From Turritopsis dohrnii (taxonomy: Eukaryota; Cnidaria; Hydrozoa; Anthoathecata; Oceaniidae): 64,000 nucleotides of DNA. Positions within the stretch are counted from its first letter, which is position 1; each line of letters opens with the position of its first letter. Below, in pieces: positions 1 to 7,004 of the stretch. The DNA lies in contig BQMF02000167.1 of the NCBI GenBank assembly GCA_027922465.2, positions 186,001-250,000 on the forward strand, written 5' to 3'. Made by a program: the position numbers and the translations under genes. The notes beneath the pieces were generated by a model that had not been told where the DNA came from, made no database searches, and worked only from the letters and a program-made list of their open reading frames with translations.

Positions 1-305
1 AGACCCACCACGAGAGCTGTCACACACAGCCCGATGCTCACCGAAGTATCCATTTCTGATACCAAGCATGCAATCTCACCACCAGAGAGTACAACATTCA
101 CCGCGATCAGAAAGTAACATGCATATTTCGCAACTGCTGAGTAGTGTGAAAATTTGCGCTCTAAAGATGTTCGACTTTCTAATTCCCGAGATAGGTATGC
201 TTCCGTCTCCTTCACCGCTTGAATTCTATAGTTTTTTGCGTATCCATTCTCTGGGTCTGGTAAAACAGGATATAGCTTCTCCGTAGTCACGTCGTACATT
301 GCCAT
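1..305 (-). CDS. Polinton-associated membrane protein, partial (runs off left edge)
   Basis: Read on the minus strand from ATG at 305 (a second ATG is at 299), the frame stays open to the window edge for 101 codons. The N-terminal part is hydrophilic and contains the stretch EKLYPVLPDPENGYAKNYR, followed by a charged helix (KETEAYLSRELESR) and then a hydrophobic segment around residues 60-75. This layout, a short acidic/aromatic leader then a charged helix then membrane segments, is one I associate with small accessory proteins next to Polinton capsid genes. I do not know a function. The start lies only a few bases downstream of the stop (310) of the minor-capsid-like gene on the same strand, consistent with co-transcription. 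The C-terminus is not visible. Confidence 0.55.
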   Translation of the reverse strand, partial: MAMYDVTTEKLYPVLPDPENGYAKNYRIQAVKETEAYLSRELESRTSLERKFSHYSAVAKYACYFLIAVNVVLSGGEIACLVSEMDTSVSIGLCVTALVVG

Positions 306-309
306 CTGT

Positions 310-974
310 TTATTTGAAGACGACGAGCATATTGATAGCTTGTAAATCAACTTTCCTGCCTTGATCGTCGGTGACGTAAAAATTCAACGTTCGCGTTGAG
401 ACCTCAATTTGTTGGTGAACATAGGACGTTCATAGTGATACGACATGATGTCGCCATACTCGTATTCTGGCTTCTGAAGTCTAAAAATGTGTACGATTTT
501 CGTAATTGCACCGTTTAACAGAATATAGCTGTTTTCGAATTCCTCACAGTACAGCCGTATAGACTTGAACGTACAGAAGTTTGGCACCGATCTATATTCA
601 CCTTGAGTATACTTCTTATCTAATCCTAAAAGTTCCCCTAAGTTTTCACTAATTGAGACGTAATACCCTTTTTGTACTGATAAGTGAAGCTTACCATCCT
701 CTCTTGGATCGAGATTTGCGCATCCAAGTGACCTTGCATTTATTCTTGAACGAATACTCTTTGACGTATATAATCCAGGTGGAAAGTCTATATGCAGGGG
801 GAACCTTGAATCGACGGGGTCTTTTTTTGATACTTGATCAATGGTAAATCTAGCGTGTTGAACTAGGTTGAGCCACCCCACGTATAACACTGCTTCTTTT
901 ATCGCAATCTCCGTGCCTTCTTTTAACTCTGTTGGTAACTTGGTTTCTCCAAGATGGGTGACATTTACATACAT
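310..974 (-). pseudogene. Minor capsid (penton)-like protein of the Polinton, frameshifted near the 3' end
   Basis: An open frame of 196 codons runs from ATG at 974 to a stop at 384. It is rich in beta-strand-like alternations (for example LHLSVQKGYYVSISENL) and has the size of the single-jelly-roll minor capsid protein of Polintons. Just beyond, in a different frame, a 24-codon tail ending at the stop at 310-312 contains FYVTDDQG and VDLQ, which look like the usual C-terminal strand of this family. The natural end of the gene therefore seems displaced by a small indel around 383-410. The start is divergent from the gene at 989, separated by 14 bp. The capsid assignment rests on size, context and strand pattern; a profile search would settle it. 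Confidence 0.55.
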
Positions 975-988
975 TTATTATAAGAGAA
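975..988 (+). promoter_or_regulatory. Minimal divergent intergenic region with motif TTATTATAAGAGAA
   Basis: These 14 bases are all that separate the start codons of two divergent Polinton genes (974 minus, 989 plus). The sequence TTATTATAAGAGAA directly abuts the ATG at 989. The identical 14-mer, on the other strand, abuts the start at 3301 of the second divergent pair. Exact recurrence at both divergent junctions suggests a shared promoter or initiator for virion genes. This is inference from position and identity; no transcript data are visible. Confidence 0.5.
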
Positions 989-2071
989 ATGAACTACGAC
1001 AAGGTGCGGTATATTCCAAAATTCGGGCAACCCAGTACACTCTTAGCTGCTAAGAAACTCTGGGAGCAAAGGATCGTTGTGGATCAACAAGGGAGCTTTT
1101 TCATCGCTAAGTTTCGCGATATTTTCTCATTTCCGTTTGTACCCATGGAAAATGACAGATGGCTCGATATCGACATGTACCCAGGACAGTTATCTTTTGC
1201 TACCTGGTTAGCCACGACTGGTTGCGGCATATCAACGCAACATCTACACCATAAGAACCCTATGATTGCGAGCATCTACCGCTTTCACATCTATTTTCAG
1301 ATACGTCTGATCTTGAAGCAACTTGAAATTCCTCTACCAAGTGAACTAAGCTTCAACCCGCGAGATAACAAATACAATTCAAGTGCGTTCAAGACGCTCT
1401 CTGCAGAGTTTGACATACCAGCTGACAAGTTCTTCTGGCGATACCCTGCTCGCATGCGGAGAATTGGCAAGAGTTGGGAATTCTACGTTCAAAATGATGT
1501 TAATGCCGGGTTAAGTAGAGCTGGTATACAACGCTTGTCGCAGAGTACGCGGATGTACGCACGAATGCTTTTAGAAAGTCAGGCGAGTGCACGTTCCGTT
1601 ATAGCGGGTGACACTGGACGTGCCTTGGATGCTCAAAAGATCTTCATGACCGCAGTAGAGCAAGCGATCCGGAAAGACACCTCTTTAGCGGAAGAGATTG
1701 GTAAGTTCCAGAAAGCCTTCAGTTACGCTAGATCGGAACCTGATTTTGGCGTTGCCCTCGGTACATACCTAATACCCAGCGATTTAAAGCTGGGGAATCT
1801 CGACAACATCTCTGATTTTTCGACAAAGCTTACCGTTGCGACTCACATCGGTAAACTACCACCACCACCTAAACAACACTCTTTAGGAGGATTTCAGGGT
1901 CGCAGAATGGCTTCCTCCGATCCTCCAACATCTTCCGTTAAGCGAGCTCAAACGTCTTCCGTTAAGCAAGCTCAAACGTCTTCCGCTGCTAAGCAGCATG
2001 AAGAAGAAAAGCAAGCTCTCATGTGGGTAGGTGTCGGTTTAATTGCGGTTCTTTTGTATTTCAAACCATAG
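989..2071 (+). CDS. Conserved Polinton protein with C-terminal membrane anchor, function unknown
   Basis: Complete 360-residue frame. The N-terminal two thirds is a mixed, probably globular domain (notable segment WLDIDMYPGQLSFATWL near residues 57-71). It is followed by a Ser/Thr/Pro-rich linker with a short internal repeat (TSSVKRAQ, TSSVKQAQ, TSSAAKQ) and a single hydrophobic helix at the extreme C-terminus (MWVGVGLIAVLLYF) ending in KP. This suggests a tail-anchored protein facing the cytoplasm or virion interior. I recall proteins of this kind as conserved in Polintons without a fixed function, possibly minor virion components. Its last 33 bases overlap the 3' end of the convergent gene on the minus strand. 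No frameshift was seen. Confidence 0.65.
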   Translation: MNYDKVRYIPKFGQPSTLLAAKKLWEQRIVVDQQGSFFIAKFRDIFSFPFVPMENDRWLDIDMYPGQLSFATWLATTGCGISTQHLHHKNPMIASIYRFHIYFQIRLILKQLEIPLPSELSFNPRDNKYNSSAFKTLSAEFDIPADKFFWRYPARMRRIGKSWEFYVQNDVNAGLSRAGIQRLSQSTRMYARMLLESQASARSVIAGDTGRALDAQKIFMTAVEQAIRKDTSLAEEIGKFQKAFSYARSEPDFGVALGTYLIPSDLKLGNLDNISDFSTKLTVATHIGKLPPPPKQHSLGGFQGRRMASSDPPTSSVKRAQTSSVKQAQTSSAAKQHEEEKQALMWVGVGLIAVLLYFKP

Positions 2072-3301
2072 CCAGTTGCCTATCAGACCAACCCCCAAAA
2101 CTACGACTAGCCATGCGTTGCTTGCTAGAGCTATGACACCTTTCTTCAGAAAGTTTAAGAGCCAGCTTACAACACTTCCAATGATCCCCGGCAATGCAGC
2201 TCTAAGTTTGCTTGCAAGTTTTCCGAGAAGGCGTCCAAGTGCTTCGAGCTGCTTCTTCACCCATTGCTGCACACCAGCTCTTCCAGAAGCAGCAGGAGGA
2301 CTTCCTGGAGGAGCACCACCACCACCTGTGAGAGAGGTTGCTATCGTTGATATTACCAGCGAGAACGCTGTTAAGATTGAAACGATTGTGATGCCTTGCT
2401 CTCGAAAGAGGATGCGAAGTTTCTCCCCTAGTGTTCTATCCTTGTCGAGGACTTTGAATACCGTCTCTTTGATGCGCGACCACTGGCTAGACAACTCCTT
2501 GCGGTTACCACTGAGCACCTCTAGTCGAGATGTACGCTCCGCTTTCAAATTGGAGAGTCGTCGCTTAATCTCTTCTTGTATTTCACGATCACTTGTTTCA
2601 CCTAGTTTACGTTCTTCTTTTGCTATTTGACTATCGAGTTCGCCTAATTTTGCTAAGTTGTTCTCCAGCTCCCCACGTATTCGTTTTAGTGCATCGTCTA
2701 AGCCTCTAAGTTCACGCAAATTAAATTCAATCCCTTGCTCGCGTAAGAACTCCCCCACCTCTAACGTTTTTTGGGTGCCTTCCTCCAGCATTTCACCCAA
2801 TACCTCCCTCGCATTTGAGATGTTGTCGAGGACTTGACTGTTATCCAAGCTATCCATTTCAATATTTTCTAGTTGTTTCGCTAGTTTACGTCTTCCCTTA
2901 TGCATCCACTCTGGTGTACTATCAACACCTAACTGGTTTTTTATAGCATCCTCACCACCTATGGTTTTTAAAATAGTATTTGGAGCTAAAAATCCTCCTA
3001 CTTCTTTCGTTATTCGGTACCATTTTCCCTTTTTTAAAAATTCAACTTTTGCGACACCTGGTGTATTCGTTGAAGTTACTCGAAACCGATCCAAAACCAA
3101 ATTGGGATCTCCTTTTATACTGAGATGCTCATACAAATCTTCTATTGTCTGTCTTTTAATTTCTATTACCTGCTGAATTGATGCGCTTGGTATTTCAGAA
3201 GAATCACCTGTGTCAGATATAAGCGGTGTAGTGTCATCATAGGCATCTTCTTCTACATCTTCAAATTTACGGAAAGGTGTTTCATAATCAACTGGATCCA
3301 T
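2039..3301 (-). CDS. Polinton coiled-coil protein with amphipathic/hydrophobic C-terminus, probable virion protein
   Basis: A frame of 420 residues starts at ATG 3301 (MDPVDYETPF). An in-frame ATG at 3319 would add six residues, but those codons are the 14-bp motif shared with 975-988, so 3301 is preferred. Residues about 1-45 are acidic. A central region (about 150-290) is highly charged and heptad-like. Then come a hydrophobic segment (VSILTAFSLVISTIA), a Gly/Pro linker, a basic amphipathic stretch (LGRLLGKLASKLRAALPG) and a C-terminal transmembrane helix. The combination of amphipathic helix and membrane segments suggests a capsid-internal or membrane-active virion protein. That role is inferred, and the family name is not certain. 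It is divergent from the major capsid gene, with 16 bp between the starts. Confidence 0.65.
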   Translation of the reverse strand: MDPVDYETPFRKFEDVEEDAYDDTTPLISDTGDSSEIPSASIQQVIEIKRQTIEDLYEHLSIKGDPNLVLDRFRVTSTNTPGVAKVEFLKKGKWYRITKEVGGFLAPNTILKTIGGEDAIKNQLGVDSTPEWMHKGRRKLAKQLENIEMDSLDNSQVLDNISNAREVLGEMLEEGTQKTLEVGEFLREQGIEFNLRELRGLDDALKRIRGELENNLAKLGELDSQIAKEERKLGETSDREIQEEIKRRLSNLKAERTSRLEVLSGNRKELSSQWSRIKETVFKVLDKDRTLGEKLRILFREQGITIVSILTAFSLVISTIATSLTGGGGAPPGSPPAASGRAGVQQWVKKQLEALGRLLGKLASKLRAALPGIIGSVVSWLLNFLKKGVIALASNAWLVVVLGVGLIGNWLWFEIQKNRN

Positions 3302-3317
3302 TTCTCTTATAATAAAC
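3302..3317 (-). promoter_or_regulatory. Second divergent junction with the same 14-bp motif
   Basis: The 16 bases between the start at 3301 (minus) and the major capsid ATG at 3318 (plus) contain, on the minus strand, TTATTATAAGAGAA directly before the minus ATG. This is identical to 975-988. The only other bases are the two next to the capsid ATG. Confidence 0.5.
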
Positions 3318-4574
3318 ATGTATGGTATTGCAAACCCTCATAAGGAATATATGACTCGCTTTGCCTTCAACGCACCGCGTCAGCATGTCAAGATCTCGAA
3401 TACACCAAGTACCATTGACCAGACTCTATCTCTAGATGTGAGGCTGCCGAATCTAGGTGCCAATGATGTCATTCTACCAGAATCGCTCAAGCTCACGTTT
3501 GATATCAAACTCAACTCCACCGATACAGGACGCTACATCGTCAACAACTTAGGAAAGGCTTTGATCGAACAGTTGACTATCAGTTACGAAGGAAACATCA
3601 TCCAAGACATTCAAAATGTGGATGTGATGGAAATTTACAAGGACAGATGGCTACCTGAGGAAATGCAAGTGGAACGTATCCAACAGGGAATAGATCCGGA
3701 GGGTGATGTGAACAAGCTCAGAGTCACACCGGGTGCAACGAGTACTTCAACGAGTAAGTCCGCCCTGGCAGCTGTCTATGGTAACCGTTTTGCCATTCCT
3801 CTATGGGAATTTTTTGAACTCGTCAAGCATCTCCCCTATGTACAGCTTCACGATCGTTTAAGCTTCAAAATTAAATTCGCAGAGTATGGAAAGGTCATCA
3901 AAGATGCAGGATCAGGATCAGGTGCTTCGAAGAAAGATCCTGACGGCACCTACACTATCTCCAACATTGCTCTAGAATTCGACAAGGTAGAAGACTCTGA
4001 CTTCAAACTAAAAGTCTACAATGAACTTGCCAATAGGCGACTACCCTACACGCGTGTTTTACGGCATAGAATAATCCCTTTGGACAAGAAAGATACCGCC
4101 TGGAATATACAGGTAAACGTGCCCAGCGAGAGTTTAAAGGCTCTTGTTCTATTCTTTCTTGATCCAGACAAACGAAAAGCATACGCTATGGATAACACCC
4201 ATTACTACAACCCGAAAATCAGCAAGGTAGACATTACCATCGAAGGAGAGCCTAATCAACTCTATACACAGGGCTTACTTCCAGAAGAAATGTATGCCCC
4301 GGCACGGAAGTATTTCACTTCTAATGAACTGCTGCCGGCCATTAGTCCTTCTAAATTCTTTGATTCTAATTACTGTCTTTTTATCGACTTTCGAAGTGTT
4401 GCTGACAATACTCTACATGGTGCGGGGAGGCGCCTCAAAAACACTTCAGATGGTGTCACACTGCAGATCACCAAAAAAGCTGATGGTGCGGGAGCCATCC
4501 AATGTTACCTCTTTGTGCTACAAGATGGACAGGTTAACTTCATGAATGAGCGCTTCCACAGTGTCGGTTACTAA
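3318..4574 (+). CDS. Polinton major capsid protein, double jelly-roll (hexon-like)
   Basis: Complete 418-residue frame with no disruption. It opens with a typical N-terminal arm (RFAFNAPRQHVKISNTPSTI) and shows two domains dominated by short beta-strand patterns: about 25-215, and 230-418 after the segment RLPYTRVLRHRIIPL. It ends with NFMNERFHSVGY, an ending I associate with Polinton/adintovirus capsid proteins. It forms the trimeric capsomer of the predicted icosahedral shell. The neighbours fit: the packaging ATPase begins 5 bp downstream on the same strand, and a virion-type gene diverges from its 5' end. An intact capsid frame beside two broken genes suggests recent integration or recent loss. 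Identification is from sequence pattern and context. Confidence 0.85.
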   Translation: MYGIANPHKEYMTRFAFNAPRQHVKISNTPSTIDQTLSLDVRLPNLGANDVILPESLKLTFDIKLNSTDTGRYIVNNLGKALIEQLTISYEGNIIQDIQNVDVMEIYKDRWLPEEMQVERIQQGIDPEGDVNKLRVTPGATSTSTSKSALAAVYGNRFAIPLWEFFELVKHLPYVQLHDRLSFKIKFAEYGKVIKDAGSGSGASKKDPDGTYTISNIALEFDKVEDSDFKLKVYNELANRRLPYTRVLRHRIIPLDKKDTAWNIQVNVPSESLKALVLFFLDPDKRKAYAMDNTHYYNPKISKVDITIEGEPNQLYTQGLLPEEMYAPARKYFTSNELLPAISPSKFFDSNYCLFIDFRSVADNTLHGAGRRLKNTSDGVTLQITKKADGAGAIQCYLFVLQDGQVNFMNERFHSVGY

Positions 4575-4579
4575 AATAA

Positions 4580-5185
4580 ATGAACCTTATTAAAGATCCT
4601 TGTACCACCATTTTTTCAGGACCGACAGGCTGTGGCAAGACGGAACTGGCTCTACGCTTACTACAGAACCACTTCAAGCACCACTTTGACTACATCGTCA
4701 TTCTCTGTCCTTCCCTCCGATGGAATACAACCTATAAAGACTGTACGATTCTCTGGGAAGATGATGATGTTTTTCTGATCGAACCTACACCACAACAGGA
4801 CTTACTATATTGGATTGAGATATTCACCAAGCAATTGGCAGGGCAGGAAACCTTATTCATCATCGATGATTCCATAGCTGATGAGAAACTCGATAAGAAG
4901 AGGACTCCACTTCTCAATCTAAGTACCACAGGACGTCATCAAAAACATAGTCTATGGCTTCTCACCCAAGTCTACACAGCTCTTCCAAAAACTATCAGAC
5001 GGCAAGCAAAGATGCTATTCGTTTGGTATCCTAAAGAGAAGAGTGATGTTAAGCTTATCGATGATGAAACCAATGTCATCAAAAACGACTGGAGTGACAT
5101 CTTGCAAGAATTGGATGCTTCAGAACACGCATATCTTTACATACGATGTAGGTTCCCAAGGAGTTACAAGGTTGTTCTTCAATAA
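4580..5185 (+). CDS. A32/FtsK-HerA-type genome-packaging ATPase of the Polinton
   Basis: Complete 201-residue P-loop ATPase. Walker A is GPTGCGKT at residues 14-21, and Walker B is LFIIDD at 92-97, preceded by hydrophobic strand residues. A downstream polar stretch (LSTTGRHQKHSLWLLTQVY) fits the sensor/arginine region of DNA-packaging ATPases of PRD1-adenovirus-lineage and NCLDV elements. The enzyme would drive DNA into preformed capsids. It starts 5 bp after the capsid stop, so the two are probably expressed together. It converges with the ankyrin gene, leaving 10 bp between their ends. No frame damage was seen. Confidence 0.88.
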   Translation: MNLIKDPCTTIFSGPTGCGKTELALRLLQNHFKHHFDYIVILCPSLRWNTTYKDCTILWEDDDVFLIEPTPQQDLLYWIEIFTKQLAGQETLFIIDDSIADEKLDKKRTPLLNLSTTGRHQKHSLWLLTQVYTALPKTIRRQAKMLFVWYPKEKSDVKLIDDETNVIKNDWSDILQELDASEHAYLYIRCRFPRSYKVVLQ

Positions 5186-5195
5186 GTATACAAAC

Positions 5196-5743
5196 TTATT
5201 GAAAATAGCCAGTTAGAAATTTCTTATCTTCCTCATCATAGTACCAATCCCACACCCTATCCGGATGCATGGTAACCTCCACCAACTCGTAATAGAGATC
5301 TTTTCCGAATCGACGCTTGTGATGATAGCGAAAGAGCTCCTCGTGAATAGCGTCATAACCTAACCAACTTCGACAGAGTGCAACAATCATAAAGTGACCA
5401 TTTAAAGCTGCTAAATATATCATCTGGTTAAAATCCACCTCACCGCACTCCTTTAGCAGTTTAACTATCTCAATCTGACCAAACAAAGCTGCTGATAGCA
5501 TTGCCCTTTCAAAATCATTCTCGGCCCACTCCTTGTATAATTTGACGATCTCAATGTGACCATTGGAAGCTGCTGCTAGCATTGCCTTATTAAAATCACT
5601 CACATTATGTGACTGTCCATATCCTAGCCAATTATATAAAAAGTAACAACGTTTCTGAAATAACTCAACATCCTTTAGACTTTTTCAACTTGGAAATTTT
5701 TTACGAGTGGATAGAACTGAGTCAGGGGATTTCCCTGACTCAT
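5196..5743 (-). pseudogene. Ankyrin-repeat gene of the Polinton, 5' frameshift
   Basis: The main frame (5196 up to about 5687) carries three divergent ankyrin-like repeats of about 30 residues (AMLAAASNGHIEIVKL, AMLSAALFGQIEIVKLL, MIYLAALNGHFMIVALC). A conserved C-terminal domain with YHHKRRFGKDLYYELVEVT follows. The frame has no ATG at its 5' end. An ATG at 5743 opens another frame that meets it at an A-run around 5682-5688, so a one-base slip appears to have broken the gene. Ankyrin proteins of this style are common accessory genes in Polintons and large DNA viruses, and substrate-adaptor roles are usual, but nothing here shows the target. It is convergent with the packaging ATPase. Confidence 0.6.
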
Positions 5744-5790
5744 TTGATGAATTTTTACGAGGAGGGCAATTCAACCGTGACCGATGAAAC

Positions 5791-5943
5791 TGCTGACGTC
5801 AGCATTCATTTGGGGGTGGTTTTGATTGATGACTTCGATGATGTGCTGACGTCAACATTTTTCGACGGTTTTCGACGATAGTGCTGACGTCAACATTTTT
5901 CGACGGTTTTCAACGATAGTGCTGACGTCAACATTTTTCGACG
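5791..5943. repeat. 38-bp tandem repeat with TGACGTCA palindromes at the Polinton end
   Basis: Units beginning GTGCTGACGTCAACATTTTT start at 5843, 5881 and 5919 (period 38 bp, the last one partial). A related sequence lies at 5791. Each has the perfect palindrome TGACGTCA (5793-5800, 5847-5854, 5885-5892, 5923-5930), which is the consensus CRE/ATF site. Tandem repeats are usual inside Polinton terminal repeats. Whether this is the terminal repeat cannot be tested without the other end. Confidence 0.7.
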
Positions 5944-6278
5944 CATGCGCAGAAGGGGTGGGCACTTTGTCATTTTTACCGATTTTTTTCTGGGACTATG
6001 AGAGTTTGACCGTGTGTCTTAGAATCCCCATTTTACTATCTCTCGTTCTGATCGTTCAAATGCAGAACTTACTGAGTAGTATCGTTCATGGAAAACAGTT
6101 TTAATCGAAGAAAATTGGAACTACTCTGAACCATGGTTTCTGCATATATAAGATGTATAATATGTATTCAATTGCATCAAGCCTCGTGTAAACCAAGCTT
6201 TACACTTCCGACATTTTCCTAAAAATTTAAAGGATTTTTCACTTTCATTTTTTTCAAAGTACTCCATTTTCTTTTGCG
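5944..6278. other. Polinton edge and spacer before the Ras gene
   Basis: No gene was seen. The junction between the element and host DNA should fall in this stretch. A T-rich block ending in CTGGGACT at about 5996 is a possible terminus, but this is not demonstrable from one end. Confidence 0.4.
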
Positions 6279-7004
6279 TCATAAGACAGACAATGTCGAT
6301 TTTTTGTGTGATCGGAATTCCGAATGTGGATCTACTAGTAGATCAAACGCAAGTTCTCCTAACGGTAAGTTACCGACAGAAACCGAACGTTGTTTTCGTC
6401 TTGCCAAAGGCGATAATTTTCGTGCCGAGTGTCGAAATGATGCGCGCATGTTATTAAACGGTGTTCGGTTCATGACTCGTAATTTATTCACTTCGATGAT
6501 TTCCTGATTCCTTTCGTCAATCATCCGTATCAAACTGTTAAATACCACATCGACGTGAATGTCGTGTTTGGCAGACGCTTCAACATGTTCTACCTTTTTT
6601 CCCCAAGAGTGGACGGCAACACAAACGTCTGTCGGAGTTATACGACGAAAACCAGCGTCTAGTTTATTTCCTACCAGAAATATGGGAATGTCAGATGTAC
6701 CTTTCTCTTCAACGATAATATCTCGCAAACGTTTAACCTCTTCAAATGAGACGGTATTATCGATGGAATAAGCTAATATAAATCCGTCACTATGCTGTAT
6801 CGCCAACTTTCGCATGGCAGGAAATTGATAATTCCCGGCAGTGTCAAGAATCGTCAAATCGACGATCTGGTTGTTGCTAATAACATCTTTCCGGTAGATG
6901 TCTTCGATCGTTTCATTATACGTCTCTTCGAATGTGTTGTAGAGGTATCTCTTTACGAGCGATGTTTTGCCCACATTGCCGTGACCGAAAATAGCAATAC
7001 GCAT
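6279..7004 (-). CDS. Ras-family small GTPase, intronless, atypical
   Basis: A 241-residue single-exon frame. G1 is GHGNVGKTS (residues 7-15), the switch I Thr is T32, G3 is DTAGN (54-58), G4 is NKLD (113-116) and G5 is EASAK (142-146). The segment after G3 (NYQFPAMRKLAIQHSDGFI) resembles the Rasd/Di-Ras/Ras-like group, not classical Ras, Rho or Rab. The position equivalent to the catalytic Gln61 of Ras is Asn58, and the Gly13 equivalent is Asn10, so intrinsic GTPase activity may be low. A basic C-terminal extension of about 70 residues ends in STLSVL with no cysteine, so there is no CaaX prenylation site. Membrane attachment, if any, would use the polybasic region. The absence of introns contrasts with the neighbouring genes and could reflect retroposition. 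Confidence 0.85.
   Translation of the reverse strand: MRIAIFGHGNVGKTSLVKRYLYNTFEETYNETIEDIYRKDVISNNQIVDLTILDTAGNYQFPAMRKLAIQHSDGFILAYSIDNTVSFEEVKRLRDIIVEEKGTSDIPIFLVGNKLDAGFRRITPTDVCVAVHSWGKKVEHVEASAKHDIHVDVVFNSLIRMIDERNQEIIEVNKLRVMNRTPFNNMRASFRHSARKLSPLARRKQRSVSVGNLPLGELAFDLLVDPHSEFRSHKKSTLSVL

Larger units (their letters stand above)
1..6000. mobile_element. Partial Polinton/Maverick (adintovirus-like) element, capsid end
   Basis: Six or seven densely packed intronless genes of the Polinton morphogenesis set lie here: a double-jelly-roll capsid protein, a packaging ATPase, a minor-capsid-like protein and conserved accessory proteins. The replication genes (protein-primed PolB, retroviral-type integrase, protease) are not in the window and presumably lie off the left edge. 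Codon use and gene density differ sharply from the intron-rich host genes that follow. The right boundary was not located. Tandem repeats at 5843-5943 probably belong to the terminal repeat, and the end lies somewhere between about 5945 and 6100. The other end is needed to define the terminal inverted repeat and the target duplication. Confidence 0.85.

Noticed and set aside
68..286. Plus-strand 72-codon frame at the left edge
   Set aside because: Antisense to the partial Polinton membrane-protein gene, which has family-like features.
2043..2630. Plus-strand 195-codon frame
   Set aside because: Shadow of the coiled-coil/hydrophobic Polinton gene on the minus strand.
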